Positions 1 through 8,288 of a stretch of 24,311 nucleotides of DNA are shown here, piece by piece. The translations under genes were made by a program, and so were the position numbers. Position 1 is the first letter of the stretch; each line of letters starts with the position of its first letter. The notes beneath the pieces are model-generated. The model had not been told where the DNA came from and did no database searches. It was given only the letters and a program-made list of their open reading frames with translations. The stretch comes from Deltaproteobacteria bacterium UBA3076 (GTDB lineage: Bacteria; Desulfobacterota; Dissulfuribacteria; Dissulfuribacterales; UBA3076): positions 1 to 24,311 of the forward strand of contig DFBQ01000026.1 in the NCBI GenBank assembly GCA_002367355.1. Reading direction: 5' to 3'.

Positions 1-32
1 GGGCTGGCGTGGTAACCAAAATCATAGAGTAG
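1..32 (+). CDS. tuf: Elongation factor Tu, C-terminal end (partial)
   Basis: Only the last nine codons and the TAG stop are present. They read AGVVTKIIE, the usual C-terminus of bacterial EF-Tu (family end [10 protein letters not shown]). The gene runs in from the left edge. It lies 10 nt upstream of rpmG, the common tuf-rpmG-tRNA-Trp-secE order, which supports the call despite the short length. Confidence 0.85.
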   Translation, partial: AGVVTKIIE

Positions 33-42
33 GAGGCTGGCT

Positions 43-192
43 ATGAGAGAGATAATCACCCTTGCATGTACGGTCTGCAAGCGGCGTAATTATACCACTA
101 CAAAGAATAAACGGAGTACTCCGGATAAGCTTGAACTTAAGAAATACTGCCGATTCGACAGAAGGCATACGATACACAAGGAGATAAAGTAG
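43..192 (+). CDS. rpmG: 50S ribosomal protein L33
   Basis: This 49-residue protein is a structural component of the large ribosomal subunit. The sequence carries the L33 signature NYTTTKNKR followed by KLELKKYC and a basic tail ending HKEIK. The start ATG is preceded by AGGAGG with a 6-nt spacer, so the start is secure. It is of the zinc-type (C+) layout with Cys9 and Cys12 as the first pair. The second pair is incomplete: Cys36 is present, but the position of the fourth Cys is Asp39 (C-R-F-D). Zinc binding may therefore be altered or lost. It sits between tuf and tRNA-Trp, as in many proteobacteria. Confidence 0.95.
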   Translation: MREIITLACTVCKRRNYTTTKNKRSTPDKLELKKYCRFDRRHTIHKEIK

Positions 193-304
193 TTTTAATA
201 TCTGCTTGCAGCATTTTATGCTACACGATACCTGTATCTCCGGCAAAGCACGGAATGCGCTATTTTCATGTGCTTAACCGGCACAGGAAAGGTCGGATAT
301 CAAC

Positions 305-380
305 AGGCCAGTAGCTCTAATGGTAGAGCACCGGACTCCAAATCCGGGAGTTGGGGGTTCGAGTCCCTCCTGGCCTGCCA
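305..380 (+). tRNA. tRNA-Trp (anticodon CCA)
   Basis: The sequence folds as a full cloverleaf. Acceptor arm 305-311 (AGGCCAG) pairs with 370-376 (CTGGCCT). The D-arm is GCTC/GAGC, the anticodon stem is CCGGA/TCCGG with loop CTCCAAA (anticodon CCA), and the T-arm contains TTCGAGT. The discriminator G at 377 and the CCA end at 378-380 are encoded. The position between rpmG and secE is the standard one for this tRNA. Confidence 0.97.
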
Positions 381-431
381 TTGTACGTTATCAGAAAATA
401 TAAATCGACTCCGGCAAGTTGGGAGATTTAA

Positions 432-767
432 GTGACAAAAAGGAAAGCTAGAAAAGCTCAGAGTAGAGAAAAAGCACAGACTGTAACACAAGGCAATGAC
501 AAGTCTGTCAAGAACCGCTCGACCAACCAGGGCTCCGGTCGGGCAGAGGCCAGCCCTGCTTTGAGCGGCGGCGTTATGGGTTGGGTTGATAAGGTTAGGT
601 CCTTTTCCATAGAGGTCCGTGTCGAGTTTGACAAAATTACCTGGCCTTCAAGGAAGGAAGCAGTTGCGCTAACCACCGCTGTATTGGCAATTACGTTTTT
701 TTTTACTGCGTACCTTGGTATAGTGGATATTTCCCTGACAAAGCTTGTCAGCTTCCTTATTTATTAA
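432..767 (+). CDS. secE: Preprotein translocase subunit SecE
   Basis: SecE is the small clamp subunit of the SecYEG channel in the inner membrane. The 111-residue product has a long, polar, Lys/Arg/Ser-rich N-terminus (about residues 1-48). The conserved amphipathic SecE segment follows (VEFDKITWPSRKE, about 65-76), and then a single membrane span at roughly 78-99. The start is GTG, preceded by GGGAG about 7 nt upstream. The core matches the single-span SecE form. The hydrophilic N-terminal extension has no domain I recognise. The gene lies 51 nt after tRNA-Trp and 114 nt before nusG, a wider gap than usual. Confidence 0.93.
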   Translation: MTKRKARKAQSREKAQTVTQGNDKSVKNRSTNQGSGRAEASPALSGGVMGWVDKVRSFSIEVRVEFDKITWPSRKEAVALTTAVLAITFFFTAYLGIVDISLTKLVSFLIY

Positions 768-881
768 CAGTTGATGTATATTGGTCGGCTATTCGCTGTC
801 AGCAGGGGCAATTCATTGAAAATCAATAAGTTAGTCCACGTCAAACATAACTTTTTATAGCTTGTAAATGAGTAACTTTTA

Positions 882-1415
882 ATGGCACATAAATGGTACA
901 TTGTTCACACTTATTCCGGGTTTGAGCATAAGGTTAAGGTCTCTTTAGAGGAGAGGATTAAGCAGTACGGGATGGAGGAGTATTTCTCCGGAATTGTTGT
1001 TCCCATGGAACAAGTAATAGAAATCCTAAGAGGAGAAAAGCGTACCTCATCCAGAAAGATTTTTCCAGGCTACATTCTGGTAAAGATGGAATTAAATGAT
1101 AACTCGTGGCACCTGGTTCAGGATACCCCGAAAGTGACCGGCTTTATCGGTGGTCTACAGAATCCGGTACCCCTTTCGGATGAAGAGGCTGAAAAAATAA
1201 TTCGCCAGATGGAAGAACGAGCTCTAAAGCCGGTACCCAAGTACAGCTTTGAAAAGGGTGATCATGTGACTGTGATAGATGGGCCTTTTGCCAATTTCAA
1301 CGGTGTAATAGACAATGTTAGCCCGGAGAAAGGAAAGATCCGAGTACTTGTCTCTATTTTTGGAAGGTCAACACCTGTTGAGCTGGAATTCGGACACGTA
1401 CAAAAGGCCGGTTAA
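882..1415 (+). CDS. nusG: Transcription termination/antitermination protein NusG
   Basis: NusG is a processivity factor that binds RNA polymerase and couples it to Rho or the ribosome. The 177-residue product has the usual length. The N-terminal NGN domain begins with [15 protein letters not shown] and contains FPGYILVKM. The C-terminal KOW domain is seen at about residues 122-150 ([19 protein letters not shown]). No strong Shine-Dalgarno precedes the ATG, only GAG about 10 nt upstream. The start is nevertheless fixed by the conserved MAHKWY N-terminus. rplK follows after 11 nt, so the two are co-transcribed. Confidence 0.97.
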   Translation: MAHKWYIVHTYSGFEHKVKVSLEERIKQYGMEEYFSGIVVPMEQVIEILRGEKRTSSRKIFPGYILVKMELNDNSWHLVQDTPKVTGFIGGLQNPVPLSDEEAEKIIRQMEERALKPVPKYSFEKGDHVTVIDGPFANFNGVIDNVSPEKGKIRVLVSIFGRSTPVELEFGHVQKAG

Positions 1416-1426
1416 AGGAGAATACT

Positions 1427-1852
1427 ATGGCCAAGAAAGTCTTATCATATATCAAACTCCAGATCCCTGCAGGGCAGGCAAATCCGTCCCCGCCTGTGGG
1501 ACCCGCTTTGGGGCAGCACGGTGTGAACATAATGGAGTTTGTTAAGGTCTTTAATGCAAAGACACAGGACCAGATGGGGATGATAATCCCTGTTGTGATA
1601 ACAGTATATGCAGACAGGTCATTCAGCTTTATTATGAAGACGCCTCCCGCAGCTATTTTGCTTAAGAAGGCGGCAAATATCGAGAAGGGGTCAGGAATTC
1701 CTAATCGGGAAAAGGTGGGCAAAGTTACCAGGAAGCAGGTAGAGGAAATCGCCATGAAAAAGGAGCCGGACCTGACCGCTGCAGATTTGCGTGCGGCTGC
1801 ACGTTCCATTGAAGGCACAGCCCGTAGCATGGGTATTGAAATTATTGATTAA
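1427..1852 (+). CDS. rplK: 50S ribosomal protein L11
   Basis: L11 forms the base of the GTPase-associated L7/L12 stalk on 23S rRNA. The 141-residue product has the canonical length and the N-terminal signature [20 protein letters not shown]. The Pro-rich hinge and the C-terminal rRNA-binding domain are intact, ending [17 protein letters not shown] stands 7 nt before the ATG. It forms the L11-L1 pair with the following rplA, which starts after a 64-nt gap that can form a hairpin. Confidence 0.98.
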   Translation: MAKKVLSYIKLQIPAGQANPSPPVGPALGQHGVNIMEFVKVFNAKTQDQMGMIIPVVITVYADRSFSFIMKTPPAAILLKKAANIEKGSGIPNREKVGKVTRKQVEEIAMKKEPDLTAADLRAAARSIEGTARSMGIEIID

Positions 1853-1858
1853 AGGGAT

Positions 1859-1895
1859 ATTACACGATGCCGGTTCGATGCAGATGTCGTGTAAT
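1859..1895 (+). promoter_or_regulatory. Hairpin between rplK and rplA, possible translational control element
   Basis: ATTACACGA at 1859-1867 is repeated as the reverse complement TCGTGTAAT at 1887-1895, giving a 9-bp stem with a 19-nt loop. It occupies most of the short gap between rplK and rplA, upstream of the rplA ribosome-binding site (AAGGGAG). L1 is known to regulate the L11 operon post-transcriptionally, but in the best-studied cases its site lies before rplK. A control role here is inference; it could also be a small insertion remnant. Confidence 0.35.
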
Positions 1896-1916
1896 GGGCT
1901 AAGGGAGAAAGATTCC

Positions 1917-2621
1917 ATGGCAAGTCATGGTAAGAAATATCTGGCCGCAAGGGCCAAAGTGGATGCAGGCCGAAGGTACGGTTTGGATGAAGCAGTAGAT
2001 GTGGTCCTCAGTACGCACTATGTCAAGTTTGATGAGACCGTAGATCTGGCCATAGTCCTGGGGGTCGATCCCAGGAAGGCGGACCAGAATGTGAGAAGCT
2101 CTGTTGTCCTTCCTCATGGTACGGGACGCACTCAAAGGGTCCTGGTAATTGCTAAGGGTGAAAAGGCCAAAGAGGCTGAAGATGCCGGCGCCGACTATGT
2201 TGGGGCCGAGGATGCGATAGAAAAGATAAAAGGGGGCTGGCTTGATTTTGATAAAGTTGTTGCCACTCCTGATATGATGTCAATGGTGGGTAGGATCGGC
2301 AAGATTCTCGGTCCAAGGGGTATGATGCCGAATGCCAAGACCGGAACCGTCACCTTTGATGTTGCCAGGGCGGTTAATGAGATAAAGGCAGGAAAGGTGG
2401 ATTTCCGGGTAGACAAGGGCGGGGTTGTCCATGTTCCCTTGGGCAAGGTTTCCTTTGGTTCCAATAAAATCATGGAGAATTTCACATCGCTTGCTGAGAC
2501 ATTACTCCGTATAAAGCCTTCTACAAGCAAGGGGGCCTATGTGCGGAGCGTTGCACTGTCCACTACAATGGGACCAGGGGTGAAGGTGGATCCCGCTGAA
2601 GTTAAAGTAGTCACTTCCTAA
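1917..2621 (+). CDS. rplA: 50S ribosomal protein L1
   Basis: L1 binds 23S rRNA at the E-site stalk and, in many bacteria, represses its own operon. The 234-residue product has the normal length. The L1 signature region is present ([20 protein letters not shown]), along with an intact C-terminus ending [12 protein letters not shown] chose the ATG at 1917 because AAGGGAG precedes it with a 9-nt spacer and MASHGKKY fits the family N-terminus. The reading frame is open further upstream to 1791, but that part overlaps rplK and is not conserved-looking. Confidence 0.97.
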   Translation: MASHGKKYLAARAKVDAGRRYGLDEAVDVVLSTHYVKFDETVDLAIVLGVDPRKADQNVRSSVVLPHGTGRTQRVLVIAKGEKAKEAEDAGADYVGAEDAIEKIKGGWLDFDKVVATPDMMSMVGRIGKILGPRGMMPNAKTGTVTFDVARAVNEIKAGKVDFRVDKGGVVHVPLGKVSFGSNKIMENFTSLAETLLRIKPSTSKGAYVRSVALSTTMGPGVKVDPAEVKVVTS

Positions 2622-2628
2622 ATAATAT

Positions 2629-2713
2629 AATGTTGAATTTTAAATGCTGAATGTTGAATTAAGGTACTGGACTATATTTTTTTCCGCAATTCATAATTCA
2701 ACATTCAGCATTT
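2629..2713. repeat. Palindromic repeat in the rplA-rplJ gap (TGCTGAATGTTGAAT family)
   Basis: Positions 2642-2661 are an exact 20-bp reverse complement of 2694-2713, with a 32-nt spacer between the arms. The left arm is preceded by a related direct copy of the motif (AATGTTGAATTTTAAATG from 2629). The same motif family, more diverged, forms the inner part of the repeat at 3479-3573. It lies directly before the L10 leader. Confidence 0.8.
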
Positions 2714-2724
2714 TCATGTCTGCT

Positions 2725-2862
2725 CATTAGTCAGAGACAGTAGGTACGCCTCATGTGTTTAATAGAGCTGGTCCGGCACGTAGCTCTACCTACCTAGATA
2801 GGTGAGACCTCTGCCTTTGGCAGTAAAAAATAACTGCCTATGGTAGAAAGGGGGGGAGAAAT
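2725..2862 (+). promoter_or_regulatory. Probable L10 autoregulatory leader of rplJL
   Basis: The non-coding stretch before rplJ holds several small stems: TAGAGCT 2763-2769 with AGCTCTA 2782-2788; ACCTA 2788-2792 with TAGGT 2799-2803; CTGCC 2811-2815 with GGCAG 2819-2823; and CTGCC 2834-2838 with GGTAG 2842-2846. A strong G-rich ribosome-binding site follows. In bacteria the L10-L7/L12 complex binds the rplJ leader and represses translation, and this is the expected position of that element. I infer the role from position and structure; the individual binding nucleotides were not matched to a covariance model. Confidence 0.6.
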
Positions 2863-3396
2863 TTGGCTTTAAAGTTTAAGGAAAAAGAGACCATAGTTGA
2901 GGATTTGCAGGAGAAGTTTTCCGGGTCTGAAGCTGTAATTATGACTCATTTTTCAGGTCTCGACGTTGCCGGTGCCAATGAACTTCGAAAGAAGCTCAGG
3001 GAGTCAGGTGCCGAGTTCAGGGTATCAAAAAATACTCTTTTTAAAAAGGCCATAAAGGGCACTTCGGCAGAAGTGCTTTCAGATCAGTTTTTAGGCCCTA
3101 ATGCAGTGGCCTTTGCTTCTGAAGATCCAGTGTCTATGGCCAAGGTTCTGGTGGAGTTCGCAAAGAAGAGTGAGATCCTTGAGATCCGCTGCGGCGTTTT
3201 GAATAGAAAATTCATTGATATTGCCCAAATCCAGGCCTTGTCGGAACTGCCAAGCCGGGAGGTCCTGCTTGCAACGCTGCTTGCAGTTTTTGCCGCTGTT
3301 CCTACAGGTCTTGTCAGAGCCCTGTCAGGCATACCGCGAAAGTTGCTTTATGCGTTAAGGGCAATTGAAGATCAGAAAAATGATGATGAAAATTGA
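2863..3396 (+). CDS. rplJ: 50S ribosomal protein L10
   Basis: L10 anchors the L7/L12 dimers on the ribosomal stalk and acts as the repressor of its own operon with L12. The 177-residue product begins MALKFKEKETIVEDLQEKF. It shows the L10 core (SGLDVAGANELRKKLRESGA, then VSKNTLFKKA) and a C-terminal helical tail for L12 binding. The start codon is TTG, preceded closely by a GGGGGGAG tract. No in-frame ATG is available nearby, so a rare start behind an unusually strong ribosome-binding site is likely real. The tail ends in an acidic DDEN. Confidence 0.95.
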   Translation: MALKFKEKETIVEDLQEKFSGSEAVIMTHFSGLDVAGANELRKKLRESGAEFRVSKNTLFKKAIKGTSAEVLSDQFLGPNAVAFASEDPVSMAKVLVEFAKKSEILEIRCGVLNRKFIDIAQIQALSELPSREVLLATLLAVFAAVPTGLVRALSGIPRKLLYALRAIEDQKNDDEN

Positions 3397-3401
3397 ATAA
3401 G

Positions 3402-3610
3402 TGGTTCTGCTCAAAATGATCCGGATACTGATTACGAGATTTCCGATCAAAAAGTCCGAGATGCATCCATTTATAGATAATGCTGAATTGTGAATGCTAA
3501 ATGCTGAATTGTGGAAGAACGTTTAAAAAACATATACCGTAATTTAACATTCAACATTCAAAATTTAACATTTATTGTGCGCCGCAGATTGGGTTTTTTC
3601 AGCGGAATCA
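3402..3610. repeat. MITE-like element in the rplJ-rplL gap, interrupted by a second palindromic repeat
   Basis: The left end (TGGTTCTGCTCAAAA, 3402-3416) and right end (TTTTCAGCGGAATCA, 3596-3610) are imperfect inverted repeats. The same ends bound a 126-bp element at 12976-13101. Both copies also share the subterminal GAGATTTCCGA and a right-hand region with CGCAG before the terminus. This copy is longer because an unrelated palindrome (3479-3573) sits inside it. The element fills almost all of the 238-nt gap between rplJ and rplL. Confidence 0.75.
3479..3573. repeat. Inner imperfect palindrome (TGCTGAAT family) nested in the 3402-3610 element
   Basis: The left arm 3479-3510 and right arm 3541-3573 are about 32-nt imperfect inverted repeats. 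The differences are mostly transitions (C/T and G/A), so the RNA could still pair through G-U. The arms are built from repeated AATGCTGAATT-like units and match the family seen at 2629-2713. Confidence 0.7.
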
Positions 3611-3634
3611 TAGATAGTTAATAAGGAGACCGAA

Positions 3635-4021
3635 ATGGCTATTTCCAAAGAGGATGTAATTGAATTTATTTCTAATATGACAGTGCTTGAGCTCTCCGAG
3701 CTAATCAAGGAGTTGGAGGATAAGTTTGGTGTAAGTGCAGCGGCGCCGGTCGCAGTAGCGGCGTCCGGTGCAGTTGCCGGTGAAGGGGGCGGCGCCCCTG
3801 CTGAGGAACAGACAGAGTTCGATGTTATTCTGTTAGACTTTGGCGACCAGAAGATCAAGGTAATCAAGGAGGTCAGGGCCGTAACAAGCTTGGGCCTTAA
3901 GGAAGCTAAAGATCTGGTTGAGAGCGCACCCAAACCCATCAAAGAAGGAGTTTCCAAAGACGAGGCCGAGAAGATTAAGGAACAGGTCGAGAGTGTCGGT
4001 GCAAAGGTAGAGATAAAATAA
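3635..4021 (+). CDS. rplL: 50S ribosomal protein L7/L12
   Basis: This is the flexible stalk protein that recruits translation factors. The 128-residue product has the three expected parts: an N-terminal dimerisation/L10-binding helix region (about 1-33); an Ala/Gly-rich hinge (about 34-58, with [19 protein letters not shown]); and the globular C-terminal domain with [20 protein letters not shown]. The ATG follows AAGGAG with a 6-nt spacer. Expression is probably coupled to rplJ, but the repeat-filled gap between them is much larger than in textbook operons. Confidence 0.98.
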   Translation: MAISKEDVIEFISNMTVLELSELIKELEDKFGVSAAAPVAVAASGAVAGEGGGAPAEEQTEFDVILLDFGDQKIKVIKEVRAVTSLGLKEAKDLVESAPKPIKEGVSKDEAEKIKEQVESVGAKVEIK

Positions 4022-4085
4022 CCAGGAAATATACACAACGATATAAAAAATTGCGCATCCAATGCCGGTTGCCGCTCGATCATTT

Positions 4086-4116
4086 TGTATGGGCGGGGAT
4101 AAACCCCGCCCATACA
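4086..4116 (+). terminator. Strong hairpin between rplL and rpoB (attenuator or processing site)
   Basis: TGTATGGGCGGGG (4086-4098) pairs perfectly with CCCCGCCCATACA (4104-4116) over 13 bp, with the 5-nt loop ATAAA. Only TTTC follows, so it is not a full intrinsic terminator. The position matches the known attenuation/RNase processing region between rplL and rpoB in enterobacteria. That region lowers beta/beta-prime synthesis relative to ribosomal proteins; the same role is inferred here. Confidence 0.6.
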
Positions 4117-4179
4117 TTTCAGATTTCCCCCAATTGTCAATAATGTGCAACGAAAAACGCTACGCCGAGGCAGTACTCT

Positions 4180-7100
4180 ATGACAAAAAATCAAGCACTA
4201 CCCGTGAGAAAGAACTTTGGTCGTGTAAAAAAAGTCATTGATATTCCAAACTTAATCGAGATGCAGCAGAGTTCCTACGCCAAGTTCTTGCAAAAAGACG
4301 TGGCTTCGGAAGCCAGAGAGGATGTGGGGATTCAGGCAGCATTTCAAAGCGTCTTTCCGATAACGGATTTTACAGGTGCATCTTCTATTGAATTTGTTCA
4401 ATATTCTATAGGTGAGCCCAAATACTCTGAGGAAGAATGTCTTTCCCGTGGCGTGACCTATGAGTCGCCGGTGAAGATGGTGGCGCGACTCCTTTCTTAT
4501 GACGTAGATAAAGAAAGCGGAGTACAAAGTATACGGGATATCAAGGAACAGCAGATTTACTTTGGCGCCATTCCCCTGATGACCAGAACCGGTACCTTTA
4601 TTATTAATGGTACTGAGCGAGTAGTGGTCAGCCAGCTTCAGCGTTCTCCAGGGGTATTCTTTGACCACGACAAAGGAAAGACACATGCCAGTGGGAAATT
4701 GCTTTACTCAGCCAGGGTCATTCCGGTCCGTGGTTCCTGGATAGACTTGGAGTTTGATCCCAAAGACATCTTGCATGTCCGGATAGATCGCAGGCGGAAG
4801 TTCCCTGTAACAGTGTTGCTGAAAGCCGTGGGTTACAGCACTGAAGATTTGTTAAGTATTTTTTATAACTGGGATACGTATGTAATTGATGGCAAATTTT
4901 TGTATCGTAGGGTGAATGCAGAGACCATGTTAGGCCAGAAGGCTACTCTGGACGTGGTGAATCCTGATACAGGCGATATCCTTTTACGCAAGAATCGCAA
5001 GTTCTCCCGGACCATGATGAAGAAGTTTGAGGAATCAGGTGTCATCATGGTACCAATTGAAGAAGACGATCTGATAGAAAAGATCATAGCCCTTGATGTA
5101 GTAAATCCTGAAACCGGGGAGGTGTTGATTCCCATGAACTCTCCAGTCACGAAAAAGGATCTGGCGCTTTTGAGGGAGAGTGGAATCACAGAGTTGCAGG
5201 TTTTGTTTATCGATGGCATCAAGGTAAGTTCTTCCATAAGGGACACGTTACTTCAGGACAAGATACAGAATCAGGAAGAGGCCATTATAGAAGTTTTCCG
5301 GAGGCTTCGTCCCGGTAGTCCCCCAATACCCGAGGTGGCTGAGAAGTTTTTTAATTCTCTTTTTTTCAACCCCCGCACCTATGACCTCTCAGAGGTGGGC
5401 CGTTATAAGATCAATCAGAGGCTGGGCATGGATTTGCCTCTTTCCCTGAAGGTTCTTACGACTGAGGACATAATGGAGACTGTGAGGGAGTTGGTCCGTT
5501 TAAAGGATCGGCAGGGGCAGGTGGATGATATAGATCATTTAGGCAACCGCCGGGTCAGATCAGTGGGTGAGCTTATAGAGAATCAGTACAGGATCGGACT
5601 GGTCCGGATGGAGCGGGCTATTAAAGAGAGAATGACCCTTCAGGAAGTTGAGGCGTTAATGCCTAATGATTTAGTAAACCCCAAGCCAGTAACCTCCGTC
5701 ATTAAGGAGTTTTTCGGCTCCAGTCAGCTTTCCCAGTTCATGGACCAGACTAATGCGCTGGCAGAAATCACTCACAAGCGAAGGTTATCTGCTTTGGGGG
5801 TGGGTGGCCTGTCCAGGGAGAGGGCCGGGTTTGAGGTGCGAGACGTACATCCCACTCATTATGGGAGGATTTGTCCCATTGAAACACCAGAAGGTCCAAA
5901 TATCGGACTGATAGTTTCTTTGAGTTCCTTTGCCAGAATAAACAGGTATGGTTTTGTGGAGACTCCTTACCGTAAGGTTAAGGACCGCAGGACTACAGGG
6001 AAAGTGGTCTATATGACTGCTATTGAAGATGAAAAAGAGACTATCGCACAGGCAACAGTCAGTCTTGATGATAACGGATATATTATTGATAACAATGTCG
6101 GTGTCAGGAGAATGGGCGAGTTCGTTATTGTCCCGGCAGAGGAGGTTACAGCCATAGACGTGGCCCCCAACCAGTTGGTCAGTGTTTCTGCAGGTCTTAT
6201 ACCATTTCTGGAAAATGATGATGCAAACCGGGCCTTGATGGGTTCCAACATGCAGCGGCAGGCAGTTCCTTTGCTGGTTTCAGAGGCTCCGCTCGTTGGT
6301 ACCGGGGTGGAGAAAATAGTGGCCACGGATTCCGGTGTGACTGTAGTTGCAAAAAAGGACGGATATATAGAAGACGTCGATGCTACACGCCTGGTAGTGG
6401 TTTACGATGAGGATGAGTCCAAAGAGCTACCGGTGGAGGTCGAGATACATAAGTTTACCAAGTACCAGAAGTCCAATCAGACAACAACACTCAATCAAAG
6501 ACCAATAGTGTTTCCCAAGCAAAAGTTTAAAAAAGGAGATGTGCTTGTAGATGGTCCATCTACTGACAATGGAGAATTGGCATTAGGCAAGAATGTTGTA
6601 GTGGCTTTTATGCCTTGGCGAGGCTACAACTTTGAAGATGCAATGGTCGTGAGTGAACGCCTGATCAAAGAGGATGTTTATACATCGATACATATTGAGG
6701 AATTTGAATTGGAGGCCAGGGACACTAAGCTGGGCAAGGAGGAGATAACCCGCGACATACCTAATGTAGGGGAAGACGCCCTCAGTGATCTGGACGACAG
6801 CGGCATAATACGTATAGGGGCGGAAGTTAAGTCCGGAGACATACTTGTAGGCAAGATTACACCAAAGGGAGAGACCCAGCTTACTCCGGAGGAGAAGCTC
6901 CTCCGGGCCATCTTTGGTGAGAAGGCAGGAGACGTAAAGGATACATCTCTCAGGGTGCCGCCGGGAATCCAGGGTGTGGTGATAGAGGCCAAGGTTTTTT
7001 GCCGCAGAGGTGTGGAAAAAGACGAACGGATCCAGGCCATTGAGGACATTGAAATAGCACGTGTACTTAAGGATCAGGCAGACGAGATCAATGTGATTCG

Positions 7101-8271
7101 TAGGACCGCTCTTAAAAAGCTGGAGAGTCATCTCCAGGGGCAGAAGGCATCGGTTTCTATAATAGACAGTAAGGGCAAGGCCTATCTTGAGGCTGGGGAT
7201 GAGATTACAAGTGATATGCTCCGGAAGATACCTATCCATCGTTTGAGAGATCTCATGCTGGAGGGTCGCAGGAGCCTGATTCCTGTAGTGAGTGATGTGC
7301 TGTCCTGGTATGAGGGTGAGGTCCAACGAATAACCACCTACTTTGAGGGTAAAATTGAGCGTCTGAAGAAGGGGGATGACCTTCCACCAGGTGTGATCAA
7401 GATGGTCAGGGTCTGTGTGGCAATGAAGCGGAAGCTGGCCGTAGGTGACAAGATGGCCGGGCGTCATGGCAACAAAGGTGTGGTTTCTACTATCGTGCCT
7501 ATAGAGGATATGCCATATTTCGCAGACGGCACTCCGGTTGATATTCTTTTGAATCCCCTGGGCGTACCTTCACGTATGAATGTGGGTCAACTTTTAGAGA
7601 TACATCTGGGTTGGGCTGCAAAAAATCTCGGGGTACAACTGGCTGAGTTGGCAAAAGATTATAAGATCGACAAGATCAAGAAAAAAATGGCCAATATCTA
7701 TTCGCAAGACGAGCTGAATGCCTTGTTAAGCGGCATGGATGACGAACAGTTGCGAAATCTTGCTTTGAGTTTTGAACAGGGCGTACCGGTTGCAACTCCG
7801 GTGTTTGACGGAGCACATGAGGACCAGATCCGCAAGCTCCTGGTAGAGTCAGGACAATCAGAACTTGGCGAGGTGGTCCTTTACGATGGTTATACTGGAG
7901 AGGCTATAGCGGAGCCGGTCACTGTCGGGGTTATGTATGTATTGAAACTTCATCACTTAGTGGATGATAAAATACATGCCCGCTCTACCGGTCCATATTC
8001 TCTGGTCACGCAACAGCCACTTGGAGGAAAGGCCCAGTTTGGCGGGCAGCGATTAGGTGAGATGGAAGTGTGGGCCATGGAGGCCTATGGAGCTGCTTAT
8101 TGTCTTCAGGAGTTTCTGACAGTCAAGTCCGACGACGTAGTCGGGAGATCCAGGATGTATGAAAAAATCGTCAAGGGCAACAATTTTCTTGAGGCAGGTC
8201 TTCCTGAGTCCTTTAATGTCCTGGTGAAGGAGCTTCAGGGTCTATGTATGGATGTAGAGTTGCAGGAGTGA
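4180..8271 (+). CDS. rpoB: DNA-directed RNA polymerase subunit beta
   Basis: The 1363-residue product is the beta subunit of RNA polymerase. It is full length, slightly longer than the 1342 residues of E. coli. Visible landmarks are the fork/rifampicin region ([20 protein letters not shown], starting near residue 515, then [20 protein letters not shown]), the conserved [20 protein letters not shown], and [15 protein letters not shown] near the C-terminal third. The ends are also conserved ([18 protein letters not shown], then [18 protein letters not shown]). The lineage-specific region around residues 235-350 (two LDVVNP(D/E)TG units) corresponds to the beta-i4-like insertion of proteobacteria. 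His532 and Ser537, the equivalents of E. coli H526 and S531, are wild type. The ATG follows GAGG. rpoC starts 17 nt downstream. Confidence 0.99.
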   Translation: MTKNQALPVRKNFGRVKKVIDIPNLIEMQQSSYAKFLQKDVASEAREDVGIQAAFQSVFPITDFTGASSIEFVQYSIGEPKYSEEECLSRGVTYESPVKMVARLLSYDVDKESGVQSIRDIKEQQIYFGAIPLMTRTGTFIINGTERVVVSQLQRSPGVFFDHDKGKTHASGKLLYSARVIPVRGSWIDLEFDPKDILHVRIDRRRKFPVTVLLKAVGYSTEDLLSIFYNWDTYVIDGKFLYRRVNAETMLGQKATLDVVNPDTGDILLRKNRKFSRTMMKKFEESGVIMVPIEEDDLIEKIIALDVVNPETGEVLIPMNSPVTKKDLALLRESGITELQVLFIDGIKVSSSIRDTLLQDKIQNQEEAIIEVFRRLRPGSPPIPEVAEKFFNSLFFNPRTYDLSEVGRYKINQRLGMDLPLSLKVLTTEDIMETVRELVRLKDRQGQVDDIDHLGNRRVRSVGELIENQYRIGLVRMERAIKERMTLQEVEALMPNDLVNPKPVTSVIKEFFGSSQLSQFMDQTNALAEITHKRRLSALGVGGLSRERAGFEVRDVHPTHYGRICPIETPEGPNIGLIVSLSSFARINRYGFVETPYRKVKDRRTTGKVVYMTAIEDEKETIAQATVSLDDNGYIIDNNVGVRRMGEFVIVPAEEVTAIDVAPNQLVSVSAGLIPFLENDDANRALMGSNMQRQAVPLLVSEAPLVGTGVEKIVATDSGVTVVAKKDGYIEDVDATRLVVVYDEDESKELPVEVEIHKFTKYQKSNQTTTLNQRPIVFPKQKFKKGDVLVDGPSTDNGELALGKNVVVAFMPWRGYNFEDAMVVSERLIKEDVYTSIHIEEFELEARDTKLGKEEITRDIPNVGEDALSDLDDSGIIRIGAEVKSGDILVGKITPKGETQLTPEEKLLRAIFGEKAGDVKDTSLRVPPGIQGVVIEAKVFCRRGVEKDERIQAIEDIEIARVLKDQADEINVIRRTALKKLESHLQGQKASVSIIDSKGKAYLEAGDEITSDMLRKIPIHRLRDLMLEGRRSLIPVVSDVLSWYEGEVQRITTYFEGKIERLKKGDDLPPGVIKMVRVCVAMKRKLAVGDKMAGRHGNKGVVSTIVPIEDMPYFADGTPVDILLNPLGVPSRMNVGQLLEIHLGWAAKNLGVQLAELAKDYKIDKIKKKMANIYSQDELNALLSGMDDEQLRNLALSFEQGVPVATPVFDGAHEDQIRKLLVESGQSELGEVVLYDGYTGEAIAEPVTVGVMYVLKLHHLVDDKIHARSTGPYSLVTQQPLGGKAQFGGQRLGEMEVWAMEAYGAAYCLQEFLTVKSDDVVGRSRMYEKIVKGNNFLEAGLPESFNVLVKELQGLCMDVELQE

Positions 8272-8288
8272 TACGGGGGTTTTACTAA

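Noticed and set aside
6583..7467. Long minus-strand open frame (294 codons) inside rpoB, and similar ones inside rpoC
   Set aside because: They lie wholly antisense to highly conserved RNA polymerase genes, show no recognisable motif, and are explained as shadows of the coding strand.
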